Shown: piece by piece, positions 36,251 through 45,304 of the stretch
How positions within the stretch are numbered: position 1 is the first letter of the stretch
How the letters are laid out: each line of letters opens with the position of its first letter
Source of the DNA: DATCYX01 sp963714425
GTDB taxonomy: Bacteria; Chloroflexota; Anaerolineae; Anaerolineales; UBA4823
DNA length: 63,840 bases
Direction of reading: 5' to 3'
Assembly (NCBI GenBank): GCA_963714425.1
Contig: CAVQOI010000002.1
Span: 1-63,840, forward strand
Notes under the pieces: model-generated
Database searches by the model: none
What the model was told of the DNA's origin: nothing
Seen by the model: the letters and a program-made list of their open reading frames with translations, nothing else
Position numbers and translations under genes: made by a program

Positions 36251-37237
36251 TTACGATTGGTTCTCCAGTTTAGGCACGCCAGCTTGCCCATTCTGCTTAG
36301 GCAGGGTGGAGGCGTGGCTGATAGGTGCAGAGATCTCCGGGCGCCCGCCTTCAATGGCAGGCATGGTCAGTGGGCGCAGCGCCTTCTGAGGAAGGGCGAG
36401 ATGCTTGACCATCATCGCCTGTCGCGGGCTGGGCTGCGCACCCAGATCCTCCATGGCGAGCTCAAGCCAGGACTGGTAAGAGCGTACGCACAGGTATACC
36501 GGTCGCGAAAGGCGGTCGGGCAGATCGGAGAGCAGGTTTGCCAGCCGCCCGGCGATATCTTCCAGGTCGGGATGGACGAAAGGTTGCGCCCAAATACCCC
36601 GATGCCCATAACGCAGCTCTACATACGCCAGTACTTCGTCATTAGTGCGGTACACAAGACCGTTCAGCCGCTCTGCCGGGAAAGGCTCCACCTGCTGCAC
36701 CAGCCCAGGAATGAGATTGTTGTACAACGAGCGTACGGGAATGAGATCCCGGTCGCTCGCCTGCCGCCAGTTAGTGGCGATTGCTTCACCAGTGGGAGCC
36801 TCTTTGAACTGCCAGATGCGCTGGCGAGCGTAAATGGCATAACCCGCCTCTCGCAGCGCTTCGAAAGCGTAGGTATTCTCGTCCACATCGGCTAGCATGC
36901 GGAAGGCGCCGCGCTCCGCCGATTGAGCCGAGAGGTGCTCGAGCAGAGGGGTAAGCTCGGTCGAATTCAGGGCTTCATCCGGGGTGAGAAAGGTCAACTG
37001 GGCACATTGCGAGCCAAGTGAATGGTGGCTCTGGCCGATAAGAATCCCGTTTTTTTCGCCGCTTTCCAGGCTTACGGACGTAAATATCCCCATGGCTGGG
37101 GCGAGGGTCGAAAGCACTGCCCCGGAGAGCAGCATCGGGCCACGCGTTAACACCAGGGCGCTATACAAGTACACGCTCTGGTGGCGGAAGCGGTGCAGGG
37201 CTGGCAGATCGCGCCAGTCGAATGGACGCACTGTCAT
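36251..37237 (-). CDS. GNAT-like acetyltransferase, two-domain
   Basis: MTVRPFDWRDLPALHRFRHQ at the start and ATNWRQASDRDLIPVRSLYN in the second half are typical openings of GNAT domains; a Pro-rich tail follows. The acetyl-CoA P-loop is weak, so enzymatic activity is uncertain. 328 residues. Directly precedes the AAA/R3H gene on the same strand. Confidence 0.65.
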   Translation of the reverse strand: MTVRPFDWRDLPALHRFRHQSVYLYSALVLTRGPMLLSGAVLSTLAPAMGIFTSVSLESGEKNGILIGQSHHSLGSQCAQLTFLTPDEALNSTELTPLLEHLSAQSAERGAFRMLADVDENTYAFEALREAGYAIYARQRIWQFKEAPTGEAIATNWRQASDRDLIPVRSLYNNLIPGLVQQVEPFPAERLNGLVYRTNDEVLAYVELRYGHRGIWAQPFVHPDLEDIAGRLANLLSDLPDRLSRPVYLCVRSYQSWLELAMEDLGAQPSPRQAMMVKHLALPQKALRPLTMPAIEGGRPEISAPISHASTLPKQNGQAGVPKLENQS

Positions 37238-37322
37238 CAGGTTGAGGGTTGAGCAGTCGAAGGCTGAAGGTTCTTAGTTCCAACCCTCAACGTGCAACCT
37301 CCCCCATTATAACCTTCTGCTC

Positions 37323-37937
37323 TTAATCCCTCAAACTTTCCTTGAGGCTTCTGTCGCGCTCCATAACAATTGACAGGAAGTAGCGATGGAAGCGGTCGTC
37401 ATCTGTCAGCTCGGGGTGGAAGGAGGTCGCCAGCAGGCGTCCCTGCCGGGCGGCGACGATGCGCCCATCCTCCAGGCTGGCAAGGGAGCGCGCCTCACCG
37501 TGCACGGATTCGATGAGCGGGGCGCGGATAAACACTGCATGATATGGGCGCCCGTTGGTCGCCACATCTTTGAGAGCCGGCACGTGCAAATCCACCTCAA
37601 AGCTGGCCACCTGCCGCCCGAAGGCGTTGCGCTCCACGGTTATATCCATCAGGCTCAGCAATGGCTGGTCGCGATGGGCGTCCTTAGAGAGGAAAATCGC
37701 CCCGGCGCAGGTGCCCCAGATGGCTTTCTCCCTGCCGAAGCGGCGCAGCGGCTCGATCAGGCCATACGCATTTGCCAACTTGCCAATCGTGGTCGATTCA
37801 CCCCCCGGGATAATCAGGCCATCCAGACCTTCGAGCTGATCGGGCAGACGCACTTCCTCAGCTTCGACGCCTATGCGGCGCAGCATGGAGATATGTTCGG
37901 CAAAGTCGCCCTGTAAAGCAAGAACACCGATTACCAT
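37323..37937 (-). CDS. pdxT: Pyridoxal 5'-phosphate synthase glutaminase subunit
   Basis: Releases ammonia from glutamine and channels it to PdxS. IGVLALQGDFAEHISMLRRI, GLIIPGGESTTIGKLA, the nucleophile Cys in IWGTCAGAIFLS and SFHPELTDD (His-Glu) are complete. 204 residues. It overlaps the pdxS end by seven bases. Confidence 0.97.
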   Translation of the reverse strand: MVIGVLALQGDFAEHISMLRRIGVEAEEVRLPDQLEGLDGLIIPGGESTTIGKLANAYGLIEPLRRFGREKAIWGTCAGAIFLSKDAHRDQPLLSLMDITVERNAFGRQVASFEVDLHVPALKDVATNGRPYHAVFIRAPLIESVHGEARSLASLEDGRIVAARQGRLLATSFHPELTDDDRFHRYFLSIVMERDRSLKESLRD

Positions 37938-38818
37938 CCGCGACCCGAGATCATCTCGGCTTCAGGCATGGAAGAAACCTGCCGCCCGACCATTGGCTCG
38001 CCCAGATTGCGGCTGACTTCTGCCAGGATGTAGGGATCTTTGTAGTGGGTGACGCCTTTGACGATGGCAGCGGCTCGTTTGGCAGGGTCTCCGGACTTGA
38101 AGATGCCCGAGCCTACAAACACACCGTCCACACCCAACTGCATCATCAGGGCAGCATCTGCAGGGGTCGCCAAGCCACCTGCAGCGAAGTTGACCACTGG
38201 CAGGCGGCCCAGGCTGCGCGTCTCCAATACGATCTCATAGGGAGCGCCGAGCTCCTTCGAAAAAGCCATCAGCTCTTCTTCGGGCATGTTCTGCAAGCGG
38301 CGGATATCGCCCAGTACCGAGCGTGCGTGGCGTACAGCTTCAACCACGTCACCCGTGCCGGCTTCACCCTTGGTGCGGATCATAGCAGCGCCTTCGCCGA
38401 TGCGGCGCAAAGCCTCACCCAGGTTGCGGCAGCCGCACACGAAAGGCACCTTAAAAGGATGCTTATTGATGTGATGGGCTTCGTCAGCAGGGGTGAGCAC
38501 TTCGGATTCGTCGATGTAATCCACGCCAATTGCCTCTAAGATCTGGGCCTCGACGAAGTGCCCAATGCGGCACTTGGCCATGACCGGGATGGAAACGGCG
38601 TCCATGATCTGCAATATCAATTCGGGATCGCTCATACGCGCAACGCCACCGTCAGCGCGGATATCTGCAGGGACGCGTTCCAGCGCCATAACCGCCACAG
38701 CACCGGCGTCTTCTGCAATGCGGGCATGCTCGGCAGTGACCACATCCATAATTACGCCACCTTTAAGCATCTGGGCCAGGCCCTTCTTAACGGCAAAAGT
38801 TGCGATTTCCTGTTCCAT
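37931..38818 (-). CDS. pdxS: Pyridoxal 5'-phosphate synthase lyase subunit
   Basis: Builds PLP from ribose 5-phosphate, glyceraldehyde 3-phosphate and ammonia. GGVIMDVVTAEHARIAEDAG, RIGHFVEAQILEAIGVDYID, MIRTKGEAGTGDVVEAVRH (active Lys) and VDGVFVGSGIFKSGDP are conserved. 295 residues. GGAGG precedes the ATG. With pdxT this is the DXP-independent vitamin B6 route. Confidence 0.98.
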   Translation of the reverse strand: MEQEIATFAVKKGLAQMLKGGVIMDVVTAEHARIAEDAGAVAVMALERVPADIRADGGVARMSDPELILQIMDAVSIPVMAKCRIGHFVEAQILEAIGVDYIDESEVLTPADEAHHINKHPFKVPFVCGCRNLGEALRRIGEGAAMIRTKGEAGTGDVVEAVRHARSVLGDIRRLQNMPEEELMAFSKELGAPYEIVLETRSLGRLPVVNFAAGGLATPADAALMMQLGVDGVFVGSGIFKSGDPAKRAAAIVKGVTHYKDPYILAEVSRNLGEPMVGRQVSSMPEAEMISGRGW

Positions 38819-39046
38819 ACGTTAAACCTCCTGGGTCGCATCCGACCCGGCTTTTTGAAGCATTCTACCATGCAGCCCAGCACAATTCAATCCGCCAGTT
38901 GTCAGGAGAGTTGATCGCGCCAGTTGCCCTATTGGACGGGTCTATTTAGGCACACCAGTTAGTCCAGTTGTTGCAGCGTCTGGCAGCGAGTTCGTAAACT
39001 AGAGCAACTCTTATATCTTTGGTGTCTAAAATATCTATACAATATA

Positions 39047-39075
39047 TTGACAAACTACTGGTCTTATAGTATATT
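39047..39075 (+). promoter_or_regulatory. Promoter of the SDR/DUF2867 gene
   Basis: TTGACA (39047-39052), 17 bases, TATATT (39070-39075), 33 bases before ATG 39109. The 38819-39108 spacer carries it and no gene. Confidence 0.7.
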
Positions 39076-39108
39076 TAATGAGATAAATATTGAAAGGTTT
39101 GTGAACAT

Positions 39109-40593
39109 ATGAATGATGGCAAATTAGTCCTGGTTACCGGAGCCACCGGTTATATCGGAGGCTTGCTGGCCCCCCACTTGATCGCAAATGGCTACCGCGT
39201 GCGCTGTATGGCGCGCGACCCATCGCGCTTGCAGGGGCGCTCTTGGTTTGCGCAGGCAAACGTGGTTCAGGGTGATGTCTTGGCTCCCGAAACACTGCCT
39301 GCTGCGATGCAAGGCGTGGACACCGCTTACTATCTGGTGCACAGCATGGCTGGTGGACATGGGTTTGGCGAGCGCGACCAAATCGCGGCGCGCAATTTTG
39401 CGTCAGCAGCCCGAGCTGCTGGCGTGAAGCGCATTATCTATCTGGGTGGCTTGGGGGATCCAGAGACAGCCCTCTCGCCGCACTTGCGCTCCCGCCAGCA
39501 AACCGGTGAAGCCTTACGAGAGAGTGATGTTGCCGTGACCGAGTTCCGCGCTGGGGTGATTGTCGGTCCTGGCAGCCTTTCATTTGAGATGATCCGCTAC
39601 CTGACCGAGCGCGTGCCCATCATGATCTGCCCGCGCTGGGTATACACTCGCACCCAGCCGATCAGCATCCAGAATGTGCTGGAATACCTGTCTGCAGCTC
39701 TGGAAACCCCTGAGAGCACAGGCAAAATCATCGAGATTGGCGGCGCCGGTGTGGTGACCTATGCTGAGATGATGACAGGGTACGCACAGGCGCGTGGACT
39801 GCGCCGGGTGATGCTCCCCGTCCCTGTTCTGACACCGCGCCTGTCATCGTATTGGGTGCATCTTGTCACGCCTATCCCTGCTGCCATCGCCCAGCCGCTC
39901 ATCCGGGGTCTGCGCAATGAGATCGTCGTGCGCGATGAGACTGCCAGGCAGCTTTTCCCCGACATCCAACCGGTGAGCTACCAGCAAGCAGTGCAAGCTG
40001 CGCTGGAGCAGCTGGTGGCAGCCAACGTGGAAACCACCTGGAACGACGCGCTGGTCACCACTCAGAGCGACATCCCTCCCGTTGTGCTGACGTCTCAGGA
40101 TGGGATGATCATCGAACAGCGCCAGATGCTCGTGCCAGCATCCACCGAAGACGTCTACCGCGCCTTTACTGGCTTGGGCGGAGAACGCGGCTGGCTCTAT
40201 TGGAATTGGGCATGGAAGCTGCGCGGCCTGTTCGATTGGCTTAGCGGGGGTGTGGGGATGCGCCGCGGCCGCCGAGACCCGGATGATGTGCGTGCTGGGG
40301 ACGCAGTTGACTTCTGGCGCGCCGAAGCTGTTGAGCCGGGGCGGCTGCTGCGCCTGCGCGCCGAGATGAAGCTGCCGGGGCGCGCCTGGCTGCAATTCCA
40401 GGTGAGATCCCAGCCGGATGAGAGTACCTTGCTGCAACAAACAGCATTTTTTGCCCCGAAGGGGTTGGTTGGATTGCTTTACTGGTATGGCTTGTACCCC
40501 CTGCACCAGCTGATATTCAGCGGCATGATCCGCAAAGTGGCTGATCGAGCCAGAGCAATCGAGAATCGTTCTGTTTCACATGAAACAATTTAG
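39109..40593 (+). CDS. NAD-dependent epimerase-like / DUF2867 fusion protein
   Basis: N-terminal atypical SDR: KLVLVTGATGYIGGLLAPHL, DTAYYLVHSMAGG, RIIYLGGLGDPE. The C-terminal part from about residue 340 (MLVPASTEDVYRAFTGLGGE, MKLPGRAWLQFQV, GLLYWYGLYPLHQLIFSGMI) matches DUF2867, a lipid-binding-like domain fused in this family. 494 residues. Likely a membrane-associated reductase or epimerase of unknown substrate. Its final codons (V-S-H-E-T-I) are written by a parS-like palindrome, and its stop codon begins a terminator hairpin. Confidence 0.87.
   Translation: MNDGKLVLVTGATGYIGGLLAPHLIANGYRVRCMARDPSRLQGRSWFAQANVVQGDVLAPETLPAAMQGVDTAYYLVHSMAGGHGFGERDQIAARNFASAARAAGVKRIIYLGGLGDPETALSPHLRSRQQTGEALRESDVAVTEFRAGVIVGPGSLSFEMIRYLTERVPIMICPRWVYTRTQPISIQNVLEYLSAALETPESTGKIIEIGGAGVVTYAEMMTGYAQARGLRRVMLPVPVLTPRLSSYWVHLVTPIPAAIAQPLIRGLRNEIVVRDETARQLFPDIQPVSYQQAVQAALEQLVAANVETTWNDALVTTQSDIPPVVLTSQDGMIIEQRQMLVPASTEDVYRAFTGLGGERGWLYWNWAWKLRGLFDWLSGGVGMRRGRRDPDDVRAGDAVDFWRAEAVEPGRLLRLRAEMKLPGRAWLQFQVRSQPDESTLLQQTAFFAPKGLVGLLYWYGLYPLHQLIFSGMIRKVADRARAIENRSVSHETI
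40572..40587. promoter_or_regulatory. parS-like site inside the CDS end
   Basis: TGTTTCACATGAAACA: one mismatch from the parS consensus palindrome recognised by ParB. Confidence 0.7.
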
Positions 40594-40627
40594 CCCGGCT
40601 TCCACCCCCGTGGGGTGGTCCGGGCTA
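40591..40627 (+). terminator. Terminator starting at the SDR/DUF2867 stop codon
   Basis: TAGCCCGG (40591-40598) pairs with CCGGGCTA (40620-40627), with an inner CCACCCC/GGGGTGG stem. It lies between the two parS sites. Confidence 0.65.
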
Positions 40628-40667
40628 TTTCACTAATCGTATTATCCCGTAAAATCGAGTGTCTTTT

Positions 40668-40683
40668 TGTTTCACGTGAAACA
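40668..40683. promoter_or_regulatory. parS centromere site
   Basis: Perfect 16-bp palindrome TGTTTCACGTGAAACA, the general bacterial ParB-binding consensus, 81 bases from the mismatched copy. Sites like this are normally close to the replication origin. Confidence 0.88.
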
Positions 40684-40693
40684 ATCGCGCATT

Positions 40694-41689
40694 CTAAGGG
40701 CGCGCCCACGCCTCGATAGTTTCCTCCACCAAATCCAAAAATGCGTCCAGTGCCACTACTCGCTCCGAGAAGCTGTCGCCCAGCAGGCCCAGTTGGGCGC
40801 AGGCTGCTTCCCAAACGGCGCGCCCAGCGGTAGCCTCCGGCATTAAAGCGGCTGCCTGGGTCCAGGTGCGCAGCAACGGCCAGAGCATGGCCACTGGGTG
40901 TTCTGAAGCTAAGATCGCCTCAAAGGCGCGCAGGTAATATGCGTGCCGGTTGGGGTGCAAGCGCGCCGGAAGGTCTTTCCCGGGCAGCGCGGACATGCTC
41001 TGCTCCCATACCGGCAGCCAGGATTGCAGCGATTCGTGGCTGGCGTTCGGTCCGCCTAACATGCCCAGCAAGGCTGGGTACAAGCCGGGGTGCCCAGCAG
41101 CCTCAGCCCGCTGTGGGAAGTGCAACAGCAGCCTGCGCTCGGTGAGGGGCGGACCACTCAATCCGGCAATGGCGTTGGCGGCGTGGTCAATGGCGCGCAG
41201 GTAATCGGATAGATGTTTGGGACCCGGGTTTTCTGGCACATTCCCGTTAAAGTCCAGCCAGATCTGGCGGGCGTGCTCCAATTGCCCTTGGGCGCGCTTG
41301 AGTATGTAATCCTGGCGATAGAACTGGCCGCGCACGCTGGCCTGGATGAAATCCAGGAAGTGCTGCGGGTCGTAAAGCACCTTGCATTCGTAAAGCACCG
41401 GTCCCATCCAGGGGTGCAGGCGCAGACGGCGCGTCTGGCTGAAATCGCGTTGCTCGTAATGGGCAATATCCAGGTGCACATCATCGGTCAGGCGTACGAT
41501 CTCGCGCCCGGTTTTTGGCTCATCAAGGTGGATAAAAGCCAAATCGATGTCGGTGGTGCCGCCCAACAGGAAATCATCGCCGAGCAGGGAGCCGCTCAGG
41601 TAGGCAGCCAGGATGTTGCGGCCGCGGCGAGTGCGCTGGGCGACCGTCTCCTCCGCAATACGCAGCAATGTGTCGCGATTAATGCGCAT
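40694..41689 (-). CDS. Nucleotidyltransferase-domain protein
   Basis: Pol-beta-type nucleotidyltransferase: LAAYLSGSLLGDDFLLGGTT followed by DIDLAFI gives the GS and DxD metal site. The remaining two thirds is helical with LRAIDHAANAIAGLSGPPL. 331 residues. It may modify a small molecule or protein; the target is unknown. Neighbour to the deoxynucleoside kinase on the same strand. Confidence 0.8.
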   Translation of the reverse strand: MRINRDTLLRIAEETVAQRTRRGRNILAAYLSGSLLGDDFLLGGTTDIDLAFIHLDEPKTGREIVRLTDDVHLDIAHYEQRDFSQTRRLRLHPWMGPVLYECKVLYDPQHFLDFIQASVRGQFYRQDYILKRAQGQLEHARQIWLDFNGNVPENPGPKHLSDYLRAIDHAANAIAGLSGPPLTERRLLLHFPQRAEAAGHPGLYPALLGMLGGPNASHESLQSWLPVWEQSMSALPGKDLPARLHPNRHAYYLRAFEAILASEHPVAMLWPLLRTWTQAAALMPEATAGRAVWEAACAQLGLLGDSFSERVVALDAFLDLVEETIEAWARP

Positions 41690-41729
41690 AGATTAATCTC
41701 CTCACCCCTCTCGTTCCACTTGCCGTCGC

Positions 41730-42407
41730 TTATCTCTCTGGTGGCATCTTCAGCGGCAGCTCCGCCTGGAACGGCGATAGGCGCAGCGTCTGGCGAATAC
41801 GTTGCTCCACCTGCTTGAGATCATCGGGCTGGCGCACGTAATCCAGCTGGTTGGTATCCACCACCAGCACCGGCGAGCGCTGAAGCCTGGCGCCATCCCG
41901 TGAGTCGACAAAAAATGCTTCGTAAGTCTGGTTGAGCTCGTCGATGTAAGCCCACTCCATATTGCGCTCGTAGGGACGGTCGCGTTGGGCAATGCGCTGC
42001 ATCAATACGCCAGTATCAGCGCGCAGGTATACGATCAGGTCTGGCAGCGGGATCTTCTCCGCCAACGCTGCATGCACCCGGTGGTACATCTCCAGCTCGT
42101 CGCCTTTTAAATTAATACGTGCAAAAAGTGAGTCTTTTTCAAAGGTATAGTCAGCCAGCAGGCTGACTCCATGGGTCAAGATCTCGGGTACGGCGCTGCG
42201 TTGTTGGTGGTAGCGGCTGAGCAAGAAGAAGATCTGCGTCTGAAAGGCGTAACGCTCCCGGTCTGCGTAGAAATCCGATAGGAACGGGTTTTCCTCGAAC
42301 ACCTCCAGCAATAGCTCGGCCTCAAATACAGGCTGCAGCAGTCGAGCCAGTGTGGTCTTTCCAACGCCAATCACCCCTTCAATGGCAATGTACATGGTGT
42401 GGTCCAT
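41730..42407 (-). CDS. Deoxynucleoside kinase
   Basis: P-loop MYIAIEGVIGVGKTTLARLL, EVFEENPFLSDFYADRERYAF-type segment (EENPFLSDFYAD), LLADYTFEKDSLFARINL and the lid RIAQRDRPYERNMEWAY match the dNK/dCK family, which salvages deoxynucleosides. 225 residues. The start is ATG 42407 or ATG 42395. Confidence 0.9.
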   Translation of the reverse strand: MDHTMYIAIEGVIGVGKTTLARLLQPVFEAELLLEVFEENPFLSDFYADRERYAFQTQIFFLLSRYHQQRSAVPEILTHGVSLLADYTFEKDSLFARINLKGDELEMYHRVHAALAEKIPLPDLIVYLRADTGVLMQRIAQRDRPYERNMEWAYIDELNQTYEAFFVDSRDGARLQRSPVLVVDTNQLDYVRQPDDLKQVEQRIRQTLRLSPFQAELPLKMPPER

Positions 42408-42624
42408 GATCTGAGATTTGAGCTTCGAGAGAGGTGTGAGGCGAGCGCTGTATGCCCGCGGTATTCGGTGGGTGTTTCACCTCATGCTGGTTCAAGAACG
42501 CAACCCCGTTCTTTACTCTCTATCTCGATTCTCTTATTCAAGGATACCAGTGATTGGCGCAGGATGCAATGTTACAGATATAAAAACAAATCCTGCTGAC
42601 GGGCCAGGTTACATCCTTCCATGG

Positions 42625-42655
42625 AAAAAAACAGGCAATCCCGTCGGTTTGCCTG
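42625..42655 (-). terminator. Terminator of the five-gene operon
   Basis: Minus-strand CAGGCAA/TTGCCTG stem, ten-base loop, followed by TTTTTTT. It ends 34 bases past the stop of the last gene of the operon. Confidence 0.8.
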
Positions 42656-42689
42656 TAATGAGTATTTCTCGTCCGGTGGCCCAATGCTG

Positions 42690-43463
42690 TCAAATTTCTG
42701 GAATTTTCCGGTCAAACCGGACGACGATCTCCTGCAGGCAATCTTTAATCTCGGGACCGCTATCAGGGGTGGGTATTACAAACCCCTGGTGATCGCCAAC
42801 CATCCCAAAGCAGACTTTCAACCTCACTTCGCCACTACCGACGCTCAAGCCGCTCATTTTGCCACGCAATTGGCCGAGTAATTGGTCCAACATGGTTGCA
42901 ACTTGGTCTGCTGGTAGTAGCGGCGTTTTCCCCTCACCTTTGAGCTGCATGGTGAGGGATGTGACCTGTGATTCGAGCCTCTTCATCATGGGCTTCATCT
43001 GCTTCAGCTCACTCTCCAACTCATTGCGCGCCTGCAGTGCGCTGGCGGCCTCTTGTTGGGCTGCCTCAATTTTCTCAGCGGCATCCAGGGCTGATTCGCG
43101 AAACCTGGGTAAATCGGCGCTCAACTCATCAATCTGTCCAGCCAGTTTGCGATTCTCTTCAAGAACTTCGCTCAATCGAGCAGAAAGCTGCTTGTTTTCA
43201 TCTTCGCACTCGCTGGCAAGCTTACCGGTCTCCTTGGCACGCTGGATAGCCTGATTTCTGGAAGCTTCCAGCTCTTTTTGAGCTTCTAAAAGGGCTGCTT
43301 CACGAGATACCAGCTTTTCGTTATTCTTCTCTACGACAGCCAGACTGCGCTTCAATTGGGTGCGTTCGGCCGTTAATTCCTTGGCTTTTTGCTGAGCTTT
43401 CTTGATATTATTTTCCAACGATTGCAATCGTTTCACGTCTTGCGGACTGGGTTCATCGGCCAA
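42690..43463 (-). CDS. Coiled-coil protein with C-terminal beta domain (operon gene 5)
   Basis: 257 residues, not recognised. Residues about 10-190 are almost entirely predicted coiled coil, rich in E, K, Q, A and L (NNIKKAQQKAKELTAERTQL). The C-terminal 65 residues form a compact part (GEVRLKVCFGMVGDHQGFVI, EIVVRFDRKIPEI). No signal peptide. Start TTG 43463 is supported by GGAGG six bases upstream. It is the last gene before the terminator, so it belongs to the upstream genes of unknown function. A structural or scaffold role is plausible but unproven. Confidence 0.75.
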   Translation of the reverse strand: MADEPSPQDVKRLQSLENNIKKAQQKAKELTAERTQLKRSLAVVEKNNEKLVSREAALLEAQKELEASRNQAIQRAKETGKLASECEDENKQLSARLSEVLEENRKLAGQIDELSADLPRFRESALDAAEKIEAAQQEAASALQARNELESELKQMKPMMKRLESQVTSLTMQLKGEGKTPLLPADQVATMLDQLLGQLRGKMSGLSVGSGEVRLKVCFGMVGDHQGFVIPTPDSGPEIKDCLQEIVVRFDRKIPEI

Positions 43464-43480
43464 GTCTGACCTCCATCACA

Positions 43481-43975
43481 CTAATCGGGCAGGATCGCTT
43501 CTCGTACGACACTTCCCTTCGAGTCCTTCGCGGTCACCAACCATCGCTCGCTCTCGCTCACGTAGACGGCATCGTACTCCAGGCCTCCGAGAATTTTCGC
43601 AAGGGCGCTGACATCGGTCCGTTTTTGCAGAAGCTGGATGACTTCCTCACGGCTCCGTTTGGGCTGCGCGCTTGGCGGGGCTGTTCTTTTCACATCTGCT
43701 GCAGTGGCAACAAAGCTGATCCGCAGCGTGGAGAGTGACTCCGGATTGATCCCGCCCTGACGAATCTCCTGGGCAGAGATCGTCTGAAGGGTCAACCGTC
43801 CTTGGGAATCTGTCTTGATGGCTGCTTTGACTTCAAGATCAGCATTGGAAAGCATGATGTCGCTCTGAATATCCAGCCCAGCAGCCAGCTTGCCCTGTGC
43901 TGCGGACAAAGAATCGCCAGCAGCCCTTATAAATGCATCGAGCTCAGCACCCTCAATATCAGGTTTTGTGGGCAT
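43481..43975 (-). CDS. Unknown protein (operon gene 4)
   Basis: 164 residues, not recognised. The N-terminal helix (AELDAFIRAAGDSLSAAQGK) is followed by strands NADLEVKAAIKTDSQGRLTL and STLRISFVATA, reminiscent in layout of the helix-then-strand plan of genes 2 and 3. A second small domain follows: REEVIQLLQKRTDVSALAKI and DAVYVSESERWLVTAKDSKG. ATG 43975 follows AGGAG by eight bases. The preceding stop is 15 bases away. Confidence 0.7.
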   Translation of the reverse strand: MPTKPDIEGAELDAFIRAAGDSLSAAQGKLAAGLDIQSDIMLSNADLEVKAAIKTDSQGRLTLQTISAQEIRQGGINPESLSTLRISFVATAADVKRTAPPSAQPKRSREEVIQLLQKRTDVSALAKILGGLEYDAVYVSESERWLVTAKDSKGSVVREAILPD

Positions 43976-43990
43976 TAACACTGCTCCTAT

Positions 43991-44557
43991 TTAGCCTTCA
44001 GGCGCACTGGTGGTCCGGACCGGAGTCAGTCGTAACGGCATCGGCACGGGAACCAACGTAGCGGTTAACTTCGAAGAAATCTTAACATCACGATTCAACT
44101 TGCGCTCAAAGCGAAGACTGGAAGTGTCTGCGAATAATTGAAAGCGGTTTTTCTTCTCACCGTTTTCGCTTTGACTCTCTACAATTTTTAAGTCCATCGC
44201 CACTTCCACGGTAGCCTGTGAGAATTGATAAAACGCTGGCATCACCCCAATGTCAAGCAGCGAGACTTCTTGCGGCTCACCTGGCTGGAAATGGATATTG
44301 CCCTCTTCGTCTATCGTCTCAGTTACACGTGTGATAATACTGATCTTGGTGTTTGCTAGTTCAGTGACGAGATCCGCTGATGATCTGTCAAGGCTGGCCT
44401 GGGCATCGGCAATGCTCTCCGCCAGCATGCGGACAAGGTCGCCAAAAGAGGCCGAGGGGACTTCCTGTACCGGTTCACTAGGCTGTAATAGGGGCTCTCG
44501 AAATGCCCGGTGTCTGGATAGCGCCCCCTGGATGTCAGGGATTTCAGGCAACGTCAT
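43991..44557 (-). CDS. Unknown protein, paralogue of gene 2 (operon gene 3)
   Basis: 188 residues. Core: MLAESIADAQASLDRSSADL, then VSLLDIGVMPAFYQFSQATV and EVAMDLK, ending in ATLVPVPMPLRLTP. Each block has a counterpart in operon gene 2. The core resembles the style of DUF2589-type proteins, but I cannot confirm that assignment. No signal peptide or membrane helix. ATG 44557 follows GGAG. A 188-base gap upstream (44558-44745) contains no gene I can support and may hold a promoter. Confidence 0.72.
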   Translation of the reverse strand: MTLPEIPDIQGALSRHRAFREPLLQPSEPVQEVPSASFGDLVRMLAESIADAQASLDRSSADLVTELANTKISIITRVTETIDEEGNIHFQPGEPQEVSLLDIGVMPAFYQFSQATVEVAMDLKIVESQSENGEKKNRFQLFADTSSLRFERKLNRDVKISSKLTATLVPVPMPLRLTPVRTTSAPEG

Positions 44558-44745
44558 AATCACTCCACTTTCTCTGGACTCAAATAATGCTCGTTTGTGA
44601 AGGCGTGAAGAACAACATAACAGTTATTAAGCCATCCACCGAGCCTGGTGATGCCAATTCTCCACCCTCTTTCGAGGAGGGCTATCTGGTTAGAGGTGAG
44701 AACGAACAACCATCTTCGACTATCGATGTGCTTTATGACCTGAAA

Positions 44746-45273
44746 TCAGGCTGGAGCAGGTTCGGCGGGGCGGTTGTCTACCACAATCAATTCTGGGGCA
44801 ATGCGCGGTGGTGGAGGTACGGGTACGAGTTTTGTCAATAGCCGGCTGGTTCCGCGCACTTCCTTGCCAAATTTCCTGTTATGGGAGACGTCAACACTCA
44901 CCGAAGCGCTCCACATGGAAAAGCCAACCTTCGCTTTCGCACTCACTTTGATATTAGTCTCGCGCGAGGTGGTGGTCTTAATATCCATCGTCACCTCGAT
45001 TGTTGCCTCAGAGAACTGGTAAAAGGTTGGCATGAGACCAATCTGTAGAAGGGATACGTCCACAGGGTCCGCCTGCGTGAATGAGACTGTACCATCTGCT
45101 GCAATTGTCTGGGTGACCGCTAAAACAATGGGCACTTCAGTATCGGCAAGCGCCTTAGCCGTCTCGACCGAGTTCTCATCGAGTGCTTTTTGCGCTTCTG
45201 CAATACCCAGAGCCAGCTTCAGTACCATTTCGGGTAGAGGTACGTCGAGTAGTTCTTGTCCAACGCTAGCCAT
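44746..45273 (-). CDS. Unknown protein, paralogue of gene 3 (operon gene 2)
   Basis: About 175 residues. Core: LALGIAEAQKALDENSVETA, then VSLLQIGLMPTFYQFSEATI and EVTMDIK, then KVGFSMWSASVSVDVSHNRK, ending TKLVPVPPPPRIAPELIVVD. The shared IGxMPxFYQFSxAT motif and the xLVPVPxPxR tail make it a clear paralogue of gene 3, probably a partner in a hetero-oligomer. GGAGG supports ATG 45273. Cytoplasmic by sequence. Function unknown. Confidence 0.75.
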   Translation of the reverse strand: MASVGQELLDVPLPEMVLKLALGIAEAQKALDENSVETAKALADTEVPIVLAVTQTIAADGTVSFTQADPVDVSLLQIGLMPTFYQFSEATIEVTMDIKTTTSRETNIKVSAKAKVGFSMWSASVSVDVSHNRKFGKEVRGTSRLLTKLVPVPPPPRIAPELIVVDNRPAEPAPA

Positions 45274-45304
45274 AATCACTTCCTCCTAATTTGCCGGGTA
45301 TAGA

